Shown here: positions 1 through 8,907 of the stretch, piece after piece
Layout of the letters: each line of letters starts with the position of its first letter
Numbering within the stretch: position 1 is the first letter of the stretch
Assembly (NCBI GenBank): GCA_002898575.1
Contig: BEHT01000008.1
Location: 21,570 to 85,569, forward strand
Length of the DNA: 64,000 nucleotides
Source of the DNA: a bacterium HR17
GTDB lineage: Bacteria; Armatimonadota; Fervidibacteria; Fervidibacterales; Fervidibacteraceae
Direction: 5' to 3'
Notes under the pieces: model-generated
What the model saw: only the letters and a program-made list of their open reading frames with translations
Told to the model about the DNA's origin: nothing
Databases searched by the model: none
Position numbers and translations under genes: made by a program

Positions 1-1317
1 ACGGCGCCGCCCGAAGAGCAAGCCTTTGAAGTCAGCCAACGCGTGCAAGAGTTGGTGCGTCGGGGGACTTTGGTCGCGCCGGTGTGCATCGTTTTGCCGT
101 CACACGCATGCACTTTCAAACTGTTGCGCTTGCCCTCGGGCAACGGCGACAGCATTGACCAAACATGGCGCGCCGAAGCCGTCAATCAACTGGGGCTACC
201 GGCGCAGGAAGTGGAACTGGCGTTTTACGAACAACCTGACGGCGTCTTGGTCGCTGCGTGCCGCAAAAGTTTCCTCCACACTTACCTAGCGCCCTTCGTG
301 CAAACGGGGCTTGCCGTGCGATGGGTGGTGCCCTCGGTGATCGGTCTATGGGCGAGCGTGACCGCACCGCCGTCTGAAAGTTGGGGGTTAATAGAACTGC
401 GCGGTAACCCCGAACGATGGCTCGCCGCCACCCTCGCCTTGGGCAAAGGGCGCCATCTGCGGTTGGTGCACTCGGTGCCCTTCAACGGGGACGGCGCCGA
501 ACGGCTCACGGACGAACTGCAACGGGCTTTTGCCCTTTACCACCGCTCGTTCAGTGAACCGATAACCCGTCTGTTCGCCGTCGGCGATGGCGCTTTGCTG
601 GGCGATGTGTCAGCCCATTTAGCCCGCACCCTACAACTTTCGGTAGAAGATTTGCCGCTTGCGGCAGAGGGCAACAACACCGCCGAGCGGGTTCTTAGCA
701 CGATCGCCGCTACCGTCCCGGCTTTGCCGGCGTCTGCAAGTTTCCCGCCCCCGCAACCTGAACCGGCGTTAGCGTGGCGGCGATTGGAAGAACGGCTCAT
801 CGGTGCTGTCGCCGTTTTAGCCGTTGTGGGTTTGGTCGCCGCCCTCATGCTGTCGTCGCGCGCTCGCGCCTTGCAAACTCAAGTGGCAGAGAAACAGACA
901 GAAAACGCACAACTGGAGCAAGCCCTGAACCGTTTGGACGCCGGCGCTTATGCCACCAAAGTGCAAGCGATGGAGCAACTGTGGCGACAAGTCACCGACC
1001 CCCGCAACGACCCGCTGGAAGTGCTTTACGCTGTCAGCAAAGCCTTACCTGCCAGCGCATGGGTGACCGAGATGGCGTTCCTGCGGGACGGTCAAGTCGT
1101 GTTGCGAGGCAGCGCGCTGTCGCACGGTGCAGTCGCCGATGCCGCCCGGGCGTTGAGCAGCACCTTTGTCGCCGACAACCGCCCTTTGTTTGTTGAGGTG
1201 CAGACGAACTTCGCCAACGCCCGCACGGAAGGCGGAAAAACTTTCGTGGATTTCCAAATCACCGGCTGGCTGCGTGAACGGAACCTGCGCGGGCAAAGGC
1301 AGGTGCAACGCCCATGA
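1..1317 (+). CDS. PilM-PilN fusion (GspL-like) pilus/secretion assembly protein, 5' end cut off by the window
   Basis: The frame is open from base 1, so the gene starts upstream; the GTG at 43 is internal. About 280 residues of an actin-like, PilM-type cytoplasmic domain are visible, followed by one membrane helix (around bases 790-855), a short coiled coil and a PilN-like periplasmic domain with the typical stretch ALPASAWVTEMAFLRDGQ. PilM and PilN are normally separate; a fused cytoplasmic/TM/periplasmic protein is the architecture of GspL in type II secretion. It probably forms the inner-membrane platform with the next two genes, and its stop overlaps the next ATG (ATGA), pointing to translational coupling. 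Assignment rests on domain order and on the downstream PilO, PilP and secretin genes. Confidence 0.75.
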   Translation, partial: TAPPEEQAFEVSQRVQELVRRGTLVAPVCIVLPSHACTFKLLRLPSGNGDSIDQTWRAEAVNQLGLPAQEVELAFYEQPDGVLVAACRKSFLHTYLAPFVQTGLAVRWVVPSVIGLWASVTAPPSESWGLIELRGNPERWLAATLALGKGRHLRLVHSVPFNGDGAERLTDELQRAFALYHRSFSEPITRLFAVGDGALLGDVSAHLARTLQLSVEDLPLAAEGNNTAERVLSTIAATVPALPASASFPPPQPEPALAWRRLEERLIGAVAVLAVVGLVAALMLSSRARALQTQVAEKQTENAQLEQALNRLDAGAYATKVQAMEQLWRQVTDPRNDPLEVLYAVSKALPASAWVTEMAFLRDGQVVLRGSALSHGAVADAARALSSTFVADNRPLFVEVQTNFANARTEGGKTFVDFQITGWLRERNLRGQRQVQRP

Positions 1318-1946
1318 AAGACGGACACCGGGTCATGCTGGTCGGGTTAGCCGTCATCGCCTTGCTTTGTTGGGGTTGGGCTGCTTCCGCCTTTTGGCAG
1401 GTGCGTTCCCTCCATCAACACCTCGCTGACCTCAACGCCCAACAGCGCGCCTTGAGCCAACGCCTCGCGACCGCCCACCATCAGCAGCAACGCTACAACG
1501 ACATCGTGCGAGAACTGGGGCAGCCGCTCAGCCGTTTTGAGCCCGGGCAATTGACGGCGCGCTTGATGGAGCAGGTGGAAGGCGCTTTGACCCAAAGCCG
1601 CCTGAAAGTGGAAACGCTGCAGCCGATGGCATGGCAAGTAAATCCCGACCTAAGATGTGTGCGGTTGCCCGTCCAAGTGACGGCGACGACGACACACAAG
1701 ACGCTGAGCGATGCCCTGCAGGGCATCACGGAACTGCTCCAACGGCTCCGCACTTTGCGTCCGCCGCTAATTGTGGAGCGGTGGAGCATGCAGGTCGTTG
1801 GGCAGCCTCAGCCGGCTTTTCGCGTCCAAGCCTTATGCGTGTGGCTTGTGCCAGTGGACGATGCCGTTTTGAAAACTTTAGCGCCCGCACCGCGCCGACG
1901 CACTGCGCCCTTCGGTGCGGCAGGCGCGCCGGCGCTGGAGAGGTGA
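1314..1946 (+). CDS. PilO/GspM-like inner-membrane assembly protein
   Basis: 210 residues. An N-terminal membrane helix (residues about 8-28) is followed by a coiled coil rich in Gln/Leu (about 30-65) and a small alpha/beta domain, the layout of PilO and GspM. These proteins dimerise in the periplasm with the PilN/GspL partner and link the inner-membrane platform to the outer-membrane secretin. The ATG overlaps the stop of the preceding PilM-PilN fusion by 4 bp. The Arg/Pro/Ala-rich C-terminal tail is unusual but short. Family assignment is by architecture and position; sequence identity to known PilO looks low. Confidence 0.65.
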   Translation: MKDGHRVMLVGLAVIALLCWGWAASAFWQVRSLHQHLADLNAQQRALSQRLATAHHQQQRYNDIVRELGQPLSRFEPGQLTARLMEQVEGALTQSRLKVETLQPMAWQVNPDLRCVRLPVQVTATTTHKTLSDALQGITELLQRLRTLRPPLIVERWSMQVVGQPQPAFRVQALCVWLVPVDDAVLKTLAPAPRRRTAPFGAAGAPALER

Positions 1947-1952
1947 TCTCCG

Positions 1953-2924
1953 ATGAGCCGCGAAGTGACCCCGCGTGATTGGGCAATCTTGAGTGTGTTC
2001 ACGGTCGCGCTTGTTCTCGGTTGTTACGCCTACTATCGCCACGTGACGGCTCCGTCTGCGTCGCGCGGTCAAACCGTCGCTACCACGACAGCGACGCAGT
2101 CGTTACGACGAACTTCCGAAGCGCTAACGACAACGGACACCGCTCAAGCCCCAGTCGTTCAACAATCCGCCAGTCCAGCGGCTTTGCCGCGACGAGACTA
2201 CCGTTTCATCGCCGACCGCAACATTTTCCAACCGCCCCGCGAATCACCGCCCCAGCGGACTCAACCCTCAACAACGGTGCGGTCAACAGCGCCGCCAACA
2301 CCGTCACGAACGCCGCGCGGGTTAAGCGCGCCGCCCCCGTTGCCGCCTGCCCCACCGCCTCTGCCGGCGGCGAGCACGCCGCCGCCGTCAACGGTCATGG
2401 CATCGCGCCCTGCCAATTTGACGGCGACGGGCGTCGTGCGCTTGGGCAGCGACACTTATGTGGTCTTGGAAAACCCGCAAACCCGTGACACGGCATTCGT
2501 GCGGGTCGGCGAAAGCGCTTTTGGCTATCAGGTCGTGAACGCCGGCGACAACTATGTAGAGGTGCGGCAAGGCGATTTCGCCTATCGCATCACTTTAGGC
2601 GAAGGCAAGCAGGAACGCAAAATCTTGGCGATGGGCGGAGCACCCGGACAAGCCCCCCGTCCGGGTGCAGTGTCTTCCCCCCCGTCACCTCCTGGCTCGC
2701 CCTCTGGTTTCGGCATGGGCAACAGAGGTGGAGACGGCGGCAATAGACGGCGCAACCCGTCGGAGTGGGTGACCCGCGTCGTTGACCGATGGAACCAACT
2801 GCCGGAATTCGTGCGCAACCGCATCATGGAACGGCTGCGCGAAAACTGGTCACAAATGTCCCCCGAACAGCAACAACAGGTGCAACAAGCCCTCCAGCGC
2901 GCTGGCGTCAACTTCACACCGTAG
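1953..2924 (+). CDS. PilP/GspC-like periplasmic connector protein
   Basis: 323 residues: one N-terminal membrane helix (about 10-27), a long Pro/Ser/Thr-rich linker (about 30-150), a compact beta domain around TATGVVRLGSDTYVVLEN that looks like the HR domain of GspC/PilP, and a Gly/Pro-rich tail ending in a Gln-rich helix. HR domains bind the N-terminal domains of the secretin. It lies 6 bp after the PilO-like gene and 36 bp before the secretin, which supports the role. The C-terminal extension (residues about 230-323, GGNRRRNPSEW onward) has no counterpart I recognise. Confidence 0.6.
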   Translation: MSREVTPRDWAILSVFTVALVLGCYAYYRHVTAPSASRGQTVATTTATQSLRRTSEALTTTDTAQAPVVQQSASPAALPRRDYRFIADRNIFQPPRESPPQRTQPSTTVRSTAPPTPSRTPRGLSAPPPLPPAPPPLPAASTPPPSTVMASRPANLTATGVVRLGSDTYVVLENPQTRDTAFVRVGESAFGYQVVNAGDNYVEVRQGDFAYRITLGEGKQERKILAMGGAPGQAPRPGAVSSPPSPPGSPSGFGMGNRGGDGGNRRRNPSEWVTRVVDRWNQLPEFVRNRIMERLRENWSQMSPEQQQQVQQALQRAGVNFTP

Positions 2925-2960
2925 CGTAAGCGTAACCCGTTGAGCCGAGGTGACCTGCCG

Positions 2961-5900
2961 ATGAAAGCGCTCAGACCCTCGTGGCAATGGCGTTGCTGGC
3001 TGACAACGCTCGTCTTAGCGGGGTGGCTGTCATGGGCACCGATGGCGTCAGCGTTTCAAGCCACCTTACCGGTCGCCCAACAGCCGCCGGACCAACCCAG
3101 CGCCCCACCGCAGCAACCGCCTGAGCAGCCCCAACAACCGCCGCCTGAACAACCACAACAACCTGAACAGCCCCAGCCACCACAACAGCAACAGCCACAA
3201 CAGCCGCAACAGCCGCAACAACCGCCGTCCCCACCGGCGCAACCGCCGCAGCCCTCGGCTCCTGTCGCCCCGCCTGCTCCGGCGGGTCCGTCGCGCACCG
3301 AAGGGCGCATCTTTCGCGAGGCGCGGGGCGTGATGGTGGAGTTGAATTTTGTGCGGGCGGAAATTTCAGCGGTCTTGGAGTTTTACAGCAAAGCGACGGG
3401 CAAAATTTTCGTCCCCCATCCCAACTTGGAAGGAACGCTCACCATCATCGCGCCCTTCCGCATGAGCGTTGACGAAGCGCTGCAAGTGTTAGCCGCTGCA
3501 CTGGCGGTGCGTGGGTTCACCTTAGTGCCTGAGGGGGACCGCATCGTCAAAATTGTGCCGATCGCTGAAGCCCGTCAACAAGCCCTTGAGACGCGCTTTG
3601 GTGACGCCCAAAAACCACCTGTCCCGCCCAGCCAATTGGTTACGCAAGTCTTTCCCCTGCGCTACCTGAACGCCCGCCAAATGCAAGCGGAACTGCAACC
3701 CTTGCTGTCGGCACAAAACGCGCTGCTCGCCAGCACCAGCATCGGCAACATGCTCATCGTCGTGGACACCCAAGCCAACATTGACCGTCTCAGCCAACTC
3801 ATCAAGTTGATGGATGTGGACTTGTCGGCGCAAGTGGCGATAGAGGTCGTCCCGTTGCAATACGCCGACGCCCAACAAGTCGCGCAAGCGTTGGGACAGT
3901 TGTTGGCGCCGATGGGCGTGGTTGTCGGCTCTGCACCCCGCCCCACGGCGCCGACGCCGGGACCGCCGAGCGCCCCCGCACCTTCACTTGCGGTCACAAC
4001 CGCGTCCATTCAACTTGTGCCTTTCCCGCATTCCAACGCCCTGCTCGTCTGGGCGCCGAAGGAGCGTATGGAGTGGGTCAAAGCGTTCATCCGTAGGCTG
4101 GACACGCCCGCAGCGGAAGCCTTGCAGGTGGAAATTTTCCGCCTGCAATTTGCCGACGCCGCTGACATGGAGCGGATTTTGTCGGAACTGTTTGAACGCC
4201 GCACTGTCACCGCGCCGCCAGGTCAACCGCCGTTCCAACCGCCCCAACCGCAACCCCAACCGCAACAAACGGGGCAACGCCGCGCCGTGCCGACGGAGCC
4301 TGAGGCTATCATCACTTCCGACCCGCGCACTAACTCCGTCATCGTCGCGGCAACGCGCGAACGGTTGGACGCCATTCGTCAACTCATCCAGCAATTAGAT
4401 GTAGATGCCCGCCCCAATCTACAGTTCAAAATCATCCCGCTGCAACGGGCTTACGCGCCCGACACGGCACAGATTCTGCAGACATTGCTGGTGGAAGGCG
4501 TGGCGGCTGCGCAGCGGCAGCCCAGCGCCGGGCGTTTTGCCGCCTTTTTCGCGCAACCCAGCCCGACCGCCCAAGCGATCGCCGGTGGCGCCGTGCGGAG
4601 CGGTGAAATTCGCATCGCTGCTGACACCCGTGCCAACGCGTTGGTCGTCGCCGCTACCCGCGAAAACTTGGCGCTGGTGGAACAGTTGGTCGCCGAACTG
4701 GACAAAGATTACCTGCCGCCGGTCAAGGTCAAAGACTTCGTCCTCAAATACGCTGACGCCACGCAGGTGGCGGACATGCTCAACAGGATGGTGCAAACGA
4801 CGGCGCAACCGCGCGGGGGCTTCCCCTTCTTTTTCGCTGGCATCCCCTTTGAGCAACGGGTGGCGGGACCGAGTCAGTGGATGGGCTTTCAACAAAATGT
4901 CGTCGTCGCTGACCCTCGGCGCAACGCGGTCGTCGTCGCCACGACAGACGCCAACATGCCTCTCTTTGAACAGGTGATCGCCCAATTAGACCAACCTGCC
5001 GATTTGGGGCGGCTCGTCAAGGTCTACCCCGTCCAAAATGTGGACGCTCAAGCCTTAGCGGACACCATCAACAGCATCATGCAACAACAGCGCCGTCCGA
5101 CCGGCTTTTTGTTTTTTGCCCTGCAGACTTTGGGTGGAACGCAGCAACTGGGTCCGCTGCAAAACTTGCAGGATGTCACCGTCACCGCCGATAACCGCAC
5201 CAACTCCATCGTCGTCACGGCACCGCCTTCAGCGTTTTCCGCCATTGACAGTTTGATTGAGCAACTGGACCGCCCGCAGCCGCAGGTGTTCATTGAAGTC
5301 ATCATCGCCGATGTGACGCTGACGAAAGAGTTGCAGTTCGGCGTAGAGTGGCACATCAGCCAGCAAAACATTTTCGGCGCGACCAACCAAGTGACGACGG
5401 ATGTCGTCACGGGGACACCGACCCCTTCAACAACCGGCGCGCAGGGGTTGTTCTACACCTACCTGAGCGATAATTTCCGCGCCATCTTGCAGGCGTTAGC
5501 CCGCGACCAGAAAGTGCAAGTCATCGCCACGCCGCACATTTTGACGATGGCGAATGTGCAAGCCCAAATCCAAATCGGGCAACTCTTTCCCGTCGTCACA
5601 ACTTTCTTCCCAGGCACAGTCGGCACACCGCCTCAGATCAGCACCGAATTGCGCTCTATTGCGACGACCTTGCAAGTGACCCCGCGCGTTAACAACGCCG
5701 GTTTTATCGTCATGGACATCGTGCAAACAATTGACGATTTAGGCGGCACGGTCACGCAAGCGGGTTTCACACAACCCATCATCAACAACCGCCAAGCCCG
5801 CACCTCGGTGACGGTGCGGGACGGTGAAACGGTCGTCATCGGTGGTATCATGCGCGACCGCGTGCAGGAAATTAAGACGGGCATTCCCATCCTCAAAGAT

Positions 5901-6161
5901 TTGCCGCTCATCGGCGCCCTCTTCCGCCGCACCGAAAAGAGCCGGGAGCGGACCGAATTGATGGTGTTTTTGACGCCGCGCATCATCCGACACCCCGCTG
6001 AATTGCCCAAGTTGACCGAAGAGGAACGCAAAAGGAGTCGCCTTGCCCCGCCGCTTCCGACGCCGACCGTCCCTCAACAACAGCAAAAACAAAATGCCCT
6101 TCCCAACGCCCAACCTGACCGGGAGACGCCGCTTGAGAGCGTGCCTACACCGCGCCGATAA
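2961..6161 (+). CDS. Giant secretin (PilQ/GspD family) with expanded periplasmic ring domains
   Basis: About 1066 residues; GspD is usually 650-700. The ATG at 2961 is preferred over an in-frame TTG at 2940 because GAGGTGA lies just upstream. A signal peptide ends near MASAFQA and is followed by about 60 residues of almost pure Pro/Gln. Next come an N0/STN-like domain (VELNFVRAEISAVLEFYSK), then six secretin_N-type repeats, each ending in a pattern such as DPRTNSVIVAATRE...QLD. The C-terminal secretin barrel has VFIEVIIADVTLTKELQFG, DGETVVIGGIM and LPLIGALFRR. It forms the outer-membrane pore for pilus or pseudopilus passage. The four prepilins elsewhere in the window are plausible substrates. 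Confidence 0.92.
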   Translation: MKALRPSWQWRCWLTTLVLAGWLSWAPMASAFQATLPVAQQPPDQPSAPPQQPPEQPQQPPPEQPQQPEQPQPPQQQQPQQPQQPQQPPSPPAQPPQPSAPVAPPAPAGPSRTEGRIFREARGVMVELNFVRAEISAVLEFYSKATGKIFVPHPNLEGTLTIIAPFRMSVDEALQVLAAALAVRGFTLVPEGDRIVKIVPIAEARQQALETRFGDAQKPPVPPSQLVTQVFPLRYLNARQMQAELQPLLSAQNALLASTSIGNMLIVVDTQANIDRLSQLIKLMDVDLSAQVAIEVVPLQYADAQQVAQALGQLLAPMGVVVGSAPRPTAPTPGPPSAPAPSLAVTTASIQLVPFPHSNALLVWAPKERMEWVKAFIRRLDTPAAEALQVEIFRLQFADAADMERILSELFERRTVTAPPGQPPFQPPQPQPQPQQTGQRRAVPTEPEAIITSDPRTNSVIVAATRERLDAIRQLIQQLDVDARPNLQFKIIPLQRAYAPDTAQILQTLLVEGVAAAQRQPSAGRFAAFFAQPSPTAQAIAGGAVRSGEIRIAADTRANALVVAATRENLALVEQLVAELDKDYLPPVKVKDFVLKYADATQVADMLNRMVQTTAQPRGGFPFFFAGIPFEQRVAGPSQWMGFQQNVVVADPRRNAVVVATTDANMPLFEQVIAQLDQPADLGRLVKVYPVQNVDAQALADTINSIMQQQRRPTGFLFFALQTLGGTQQLGPLQNLQDVTVTADNRTNSIVVTAPPSAFSAIDSLIEQLDRPQPQVFIEVIIADVTLTKELQFGVEWHISQQNIFGATNQVTTDVVTGTPTPSTTGAQGLFYTYLSDNFRAILQALARDQKVQVIATPHILTMANVQAQIQIGQLFPVVTTFFPGTVGTPPQISTELRSIATTLQVTPRVNNAGFIVMDIVQTIDDLGGTVTQAGFTQPIINNRQARTSVTVRDGETVVIGGIMRDRVQEIKTGIPILKDLPLIGALFRRTEKSRERTELMVFLTPRIIRHPAELPKLTEEERKRSRLAPPLPTPTVPQQQQKQNALPNAQPDRETPLESVPTPRR

Positions 6162-6300
6162 GCCGTTGAGCGCTGCACGGGACGGGGACCCACCCCGCTG
6201 AAAAAGTGGGCAGTCTCAGGCGAAGTGACGGGCGCACCATCGTGCGTTCCGGCAGCGATGCCACGCAAAACAAAAACAGTCGCTGAGGAGGTGTTGTTTG

Positions 6301-6960
6301 ATGAAGCGTTACCTGATAGGTATCGGTTTGATCGCCGTCGGTTTCTTGGGTGGGTTGTTGGCGCAACAACCGGCACAGCCGCCGAGAGCGCCGGACTTTT
6401 CCCAATTCGCCCGCCGTATCCCGGTTGCCTTCGGCACCGTCGTTAGCGTGCAGGGCAACACGCTCGTCGTGCAAGCGGCGTTCGGTGAAAACACCGTAAC
6501 GCGCACTGTCACTGTATCCAACAACGCGCAAATCCAACGCAGCCAGCCGGCGACGCGTGCTGACATCAAACCCAATACCGTTGCGGTCGTGCAGGGGCAA
6601 CCTGACCCGCAGACGGGTTGGTTGAGAGCGACGACGGTCGTCGTTATGCCCCATTTGCCCCGTGAAGGGGTGACCGTTGTCGGGCGCGTTTACGATGTCA
6701 AGGGCGGCGGTAGCCAGTTTGGTGTTAGCGCCCCTGTCTTGGTCAACCCTGACGCGCGCGTTTTCAAAATGACGCCTATTAAACTGGCTGACCTTAAGCC
6801 GGGCGAGCGCGTGTTTGTGCGCGGACGCCCCGATGAACAGGGCAACCTCGTCGCTGAAACCATCGTCGCCGGCGAGATGCCCCCCTTTGGCGGCTTCGGC
6901 GGCGGACGAACGCGCGGCTTCGGGCAAGGACCCCGCCGCGAACGGGCTGCTCAGCGGTGA
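6301..6960 (+). CDS. DUF5666-like exported protein
   Basis: 220 residues. The ATG at 6301 is set by GAGGAGGTG 8 bp upstream; an in-frame TTG sits directly before it. A short N-terminal hydrophobic segment (MKRYLIGIGLIAVGFLGGLL) looks like a signal peptide or anchor. The body contains two similar beta-rich repeats, AFGTVVSVQGNTLVVQA and TVVGRVYDVKGGGSQFGV, each followed by a segment on promised values such as DIKPNTVAVVQG and DLKPGERVFVRG, which is the DUF5666/OB-like pattern. The C-terminus is Gly/Arg/Phe-rich. Function is unknown. Two repeats may form a binding module in the periplasm or at the cell surface. Confidence 0.65.
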   Translation: MKRYLIGIGLIAVGFLGGLLAQQPAQPPRAPDFSQFARRIPVAFGTVVSVQGNTLVVQAAFGENTVTRTVTVSNNAQIQRSQPATRADIKPNTVAVVQGQPDPQTGWLRATTVVVMPHLPREGVTVVGRVYDVKGGGSQFGVSAPVLVNPDARVFKMTPIKLADLKPGERVFVRGRPDEQGNLVAETIVAGEMPPFGGFGGGRTRGFGQGPRRERAAQR

Positions 6961-7089
6961 ACTTGGGGCGGCTCGTCTGCGTCCCGACGCGACGCCGTCA
7001 ATGCAACGCGGTAAATTGGCGGCGTCGCGTCTTTCCGTTTGACACGCCCCATCAGGTGATGCCAAAATTTGCGCCGAGGTGACCGAACG

Positions 7090-7932
7090 ATGCGCCACTG
7101 CGGTTGGCATTGGATCGGGGTGATGGGGATGTTCGCCTTAAGTGCACTGTTAACGCTCCCACATGAAAACCCTGAAGCCGAAGGGCAACCTGTTCGGCGG
7201 TTGCTGTTCGTCAACCGCTCCATGGGCTTTCGCCACGACACGACGGCGACGGCTGCAGACATCGTCACACGGTTGGGCTGGGGGCACAAACCTGCGACCG
7301 ACCTACTGGGACTGCCGCCGAACCAACGCCTGTTCTTGACGACGGTGAGCGAGGACACGGATTTGCTGGTGCCTGAGATCCTTAACCGCTACGACGCTGT
7401 CATGTTTTACACGACAGGCGAATTACCCTTAAGTGACGCCCAAAAGCGTGCTTTGCTGGACTTCGTGCGCAACGGCAAGGGTTTTGTCGGCGTCCACAGC
7501 GCAACGGACACTTTTTACCAATGGGCGGACTACGGCGAAATGATCGGCGGTTACTTTGACGGGCACCCGTGGCACCAATTGGTGCGCGCAGTGGTGGAAG
7601 ACCCTTCACACCCAGCCACGCGCCACTTGGGTAGCGTGTGGGAAGTGACCGATGAGATTTATCAGCACCGTAACTGGTCTCGTGAAAAGGTGCGGGTGCT
7701 TTTGCGGCTAGACCCATCCTCGGTAGACATCGCCAAGGGCAAGCGAACCGACCAAGATTACGCGTTGGCGTGGTGCCGCGAGTATGGCAAAGGGCGGGTG
7801 TTTTACACGGCGCTGGGACATCGTGAGGAAGTGTGGCGCGACCCCAAGTTTCAAGCCCACCTGTTAGGCGGTATCTTGTGGGCGATGGGTGTGTTGCCCG
7901 GTGACGCGACCCCGCGCCCCAAGCCCCGGTGA
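7090..7932 (+). CDS. ThuA-domain (glutamine-amidotransferase-like) exported protein
   Basis: 280 residues from the ATG at 7090 (GAGGTGA upstream; in-frame TTG at 7069 rejected). Residues 1-30 look like a signal peptide. The rest is a ThuA-like fold: GFRHDTTATAADIVTRLG, AVMFYTTGELPLSDAQKRAL, GKGFVGVHSATDTFYQW, HPATRHLG, and the C-terminal GRVFYTALGHREEVW. ThuA-domain proteins are common in Planctomycetes and Armatimonadota and are often linked to sugar metabolism, but their activity is mostly unproven. There is no carbohydrate gene next to it, so no substrate can be suggested. The stop overlaps a possible GTG start of the following gene. Confidence 0.8.
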   Translation: MRHCGWHWIGVMGMFALSALLTLPHENPEAEGQPVRRLLFVNRSMGFRHDTTATAADIVTRLGWGHKPATDLLGLPPNQRLFLTTVSEDTDLLVPEILNRYDAVMFYTTGELPLSDAQKRALLDFVRNGKGFVGVHSATDTFYQWADYGEMIGGYFDGHPWHQLVRAVVEDPSHPATRHLGSVWEVTDEIYQHRNWSREKVRVLLRLDPSSVDIAKGKRTDQDYALAWCREYGKGRVFYTALGHREEVWRDPKFQAHLLGGILWAMGVLPGDATPRPKPR

Positions 7933-7937
7933 CGCCC

Positions 7938-8219
7938 ATGCGGTTGGACAAATTTTTGCAACTGACAGGGTTAGTCAAACGGCGCGCTTTAGCCAAAGCC
8001 TTGTGCGAATCGGGGCGTGTCTGCGTTAACGGGAAAATCGCCAAACCCGCTACGGAAGTGCGAGAAGGCGACTTGATCGCCGCTGAAATGGGCTGGGAAA
8101 AGTGGCAAGTGCGCGTGCAACGCTTGCCTCAAGGCAGCGTCCCTACCCACCGCCGCTCTGAGTTCGTCACCTTCTTGGAACGCCAGCACAAAAATATGTG
8201 GGAAGATGACGAACCGTGA
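7938..8219 (+). CDS. rqcP: S4-domain RNA-binding protein, RqcP/Hsp15-like
   Basis: 93 residues from ATG 7938 (MRLDKFLQLTGLVKRRALAK). A GTG at 7929 is an alternative start that would overlap the ThuA stop. Residues 1-65 are an S4 domain: the RLDKFL start, the KRR turn, GRVCVNGKIAKPATEV and GDLI are the hallmarks of RqcP (YabO) and Hsp15. RqcP works with RqcH in ribosome-associated quality control, helping add C-terminal alanine tails to chains stalled on 50S subunits. The acidic tail WEDDEP is short. Family assignment is firm; RqcP rather than Hsp15 is likely from the short length. Confidence 0.8.
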   Translation: MRLDKFLQLTGLVKRRALAKALCESGRVCVNGKIAKPATEVREGDLIAAEMGWEKWQVRVQRLPQGSVPTHRRSEFVTFLERQHKNMWEDDEP

Positions 8220-8340
8220 ATGTCTGACGACATCCGACAGTTGTCTAATCGTCGGACACGGTTGACCCGACTAAAGACGGCAAGTTTGTTGCGGCAATAT
8301 AGGCGACGGGTGCACAGTGCAAAGGAGGGCATGAGCGAAA

Positions 8341-8889
8341 ATGGCAGCACCAGCGACAGCACCGGCGCGTCCGCAGGCGCGGGCGGGTGCGACGACGCGG
8401 CGGAAATTCTTAACGGACATCTTTTCCGTCATCGGTTGGGGTATCTTTTGGAGCATTATGGGGATTTTCGGCTGGATTTTCGCCCGCTTCTTTTTCCCCA
8501 ACGTCCTGTTTGAGCCGCCCCCAGCCTTTGAAGCGGGCTTTCCTCACGAGTACCCTGTCGGCTCAGTGGATGGGCGCTGGAAAGATCGCTACAATGTCTG
8601 GATCGTCCATGAGCCTTACGGCTTCTTTGCGCTGGACGGCACTTGCACCCATTTGGGCTGCAAACCCAACTGGATTGAAGTGGAGCAAAAGTTCAAGTGC
8701 CCCTGTCACGGCAGTGGCTTCCGAAAGGACGGAACGAACTTTGAGGGTCCCGCCCCGCGCCCGTTAGACCGCTACAAGATTTATTTGGGTGAAGGCGGCA
8801 GACTCGTCGTTGACCGCAGCGTGAAATTTCCGGGTGTGCCTGGCAAAGATTCCAACGAACTCTATCCGCAGAGTATCCTGCGCATTTGA
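8341..8889 (+). CDS. qcrA: Rieske iron-sulfur subunit of quinol:cytochrome c oxidoreductase
   Basis: 182 residues. A twin-arginine-like TTRRKFL precedes a membrane helix (about 25-50), so the cluster domain faces outside. Both cluster-binding loops are present: CTHLGC (Cys and His ligands plus the disulfide Cys) and CPCHGSGF. The protein takes electrons from quinol at the Qo site and passes them to cytochrome c. AAAGGAGG lies 12 bp upstream of the ATG. It is the first gene of a four-gene operon with cytochrome b (8908), subunit IV (9765) and the octaheme cytochrome (10699). Confidence 0.95.
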   Translation: MAAPATAPARPQARAGATTRRKFLTDIFSVIGWGIFWSIMGIFGWIFARFFFPNVLFEPPPAFEAGFPHEYPVGSVDGRWKDRYNVWIVHEPYGFFALDGTCTHLGCKPNWIEVEQKFKCPCHGSGFRKDGTNFEGPAPRPLDRYKIYLGEGGRLVVDRSVKFPGVPGKDSNELYPQSILRI

Positions 8890-8907
8890 GCAAGGAGGCG
8901 AACAGCG

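Noticed and set aside
6162..6300. Structured leader between secretin and the DUF5666-like gene with GGGGACCCA, slightly like a c-di-AMP (ydaO) riboswitch
   Set aside because: Only the first conserved block is similar. The GGGGTGAA block and the closing pseudoknot are missing, and the downstream gene is not a known target.
8220..8340. Short frame starting at ATG 8331 closer to AAAGGAGG than the Rieske ATG
   Set aside because: It runs in another frame through the Rieske gene and codes low-complexity sequence; the Rieske frame has all ligands.
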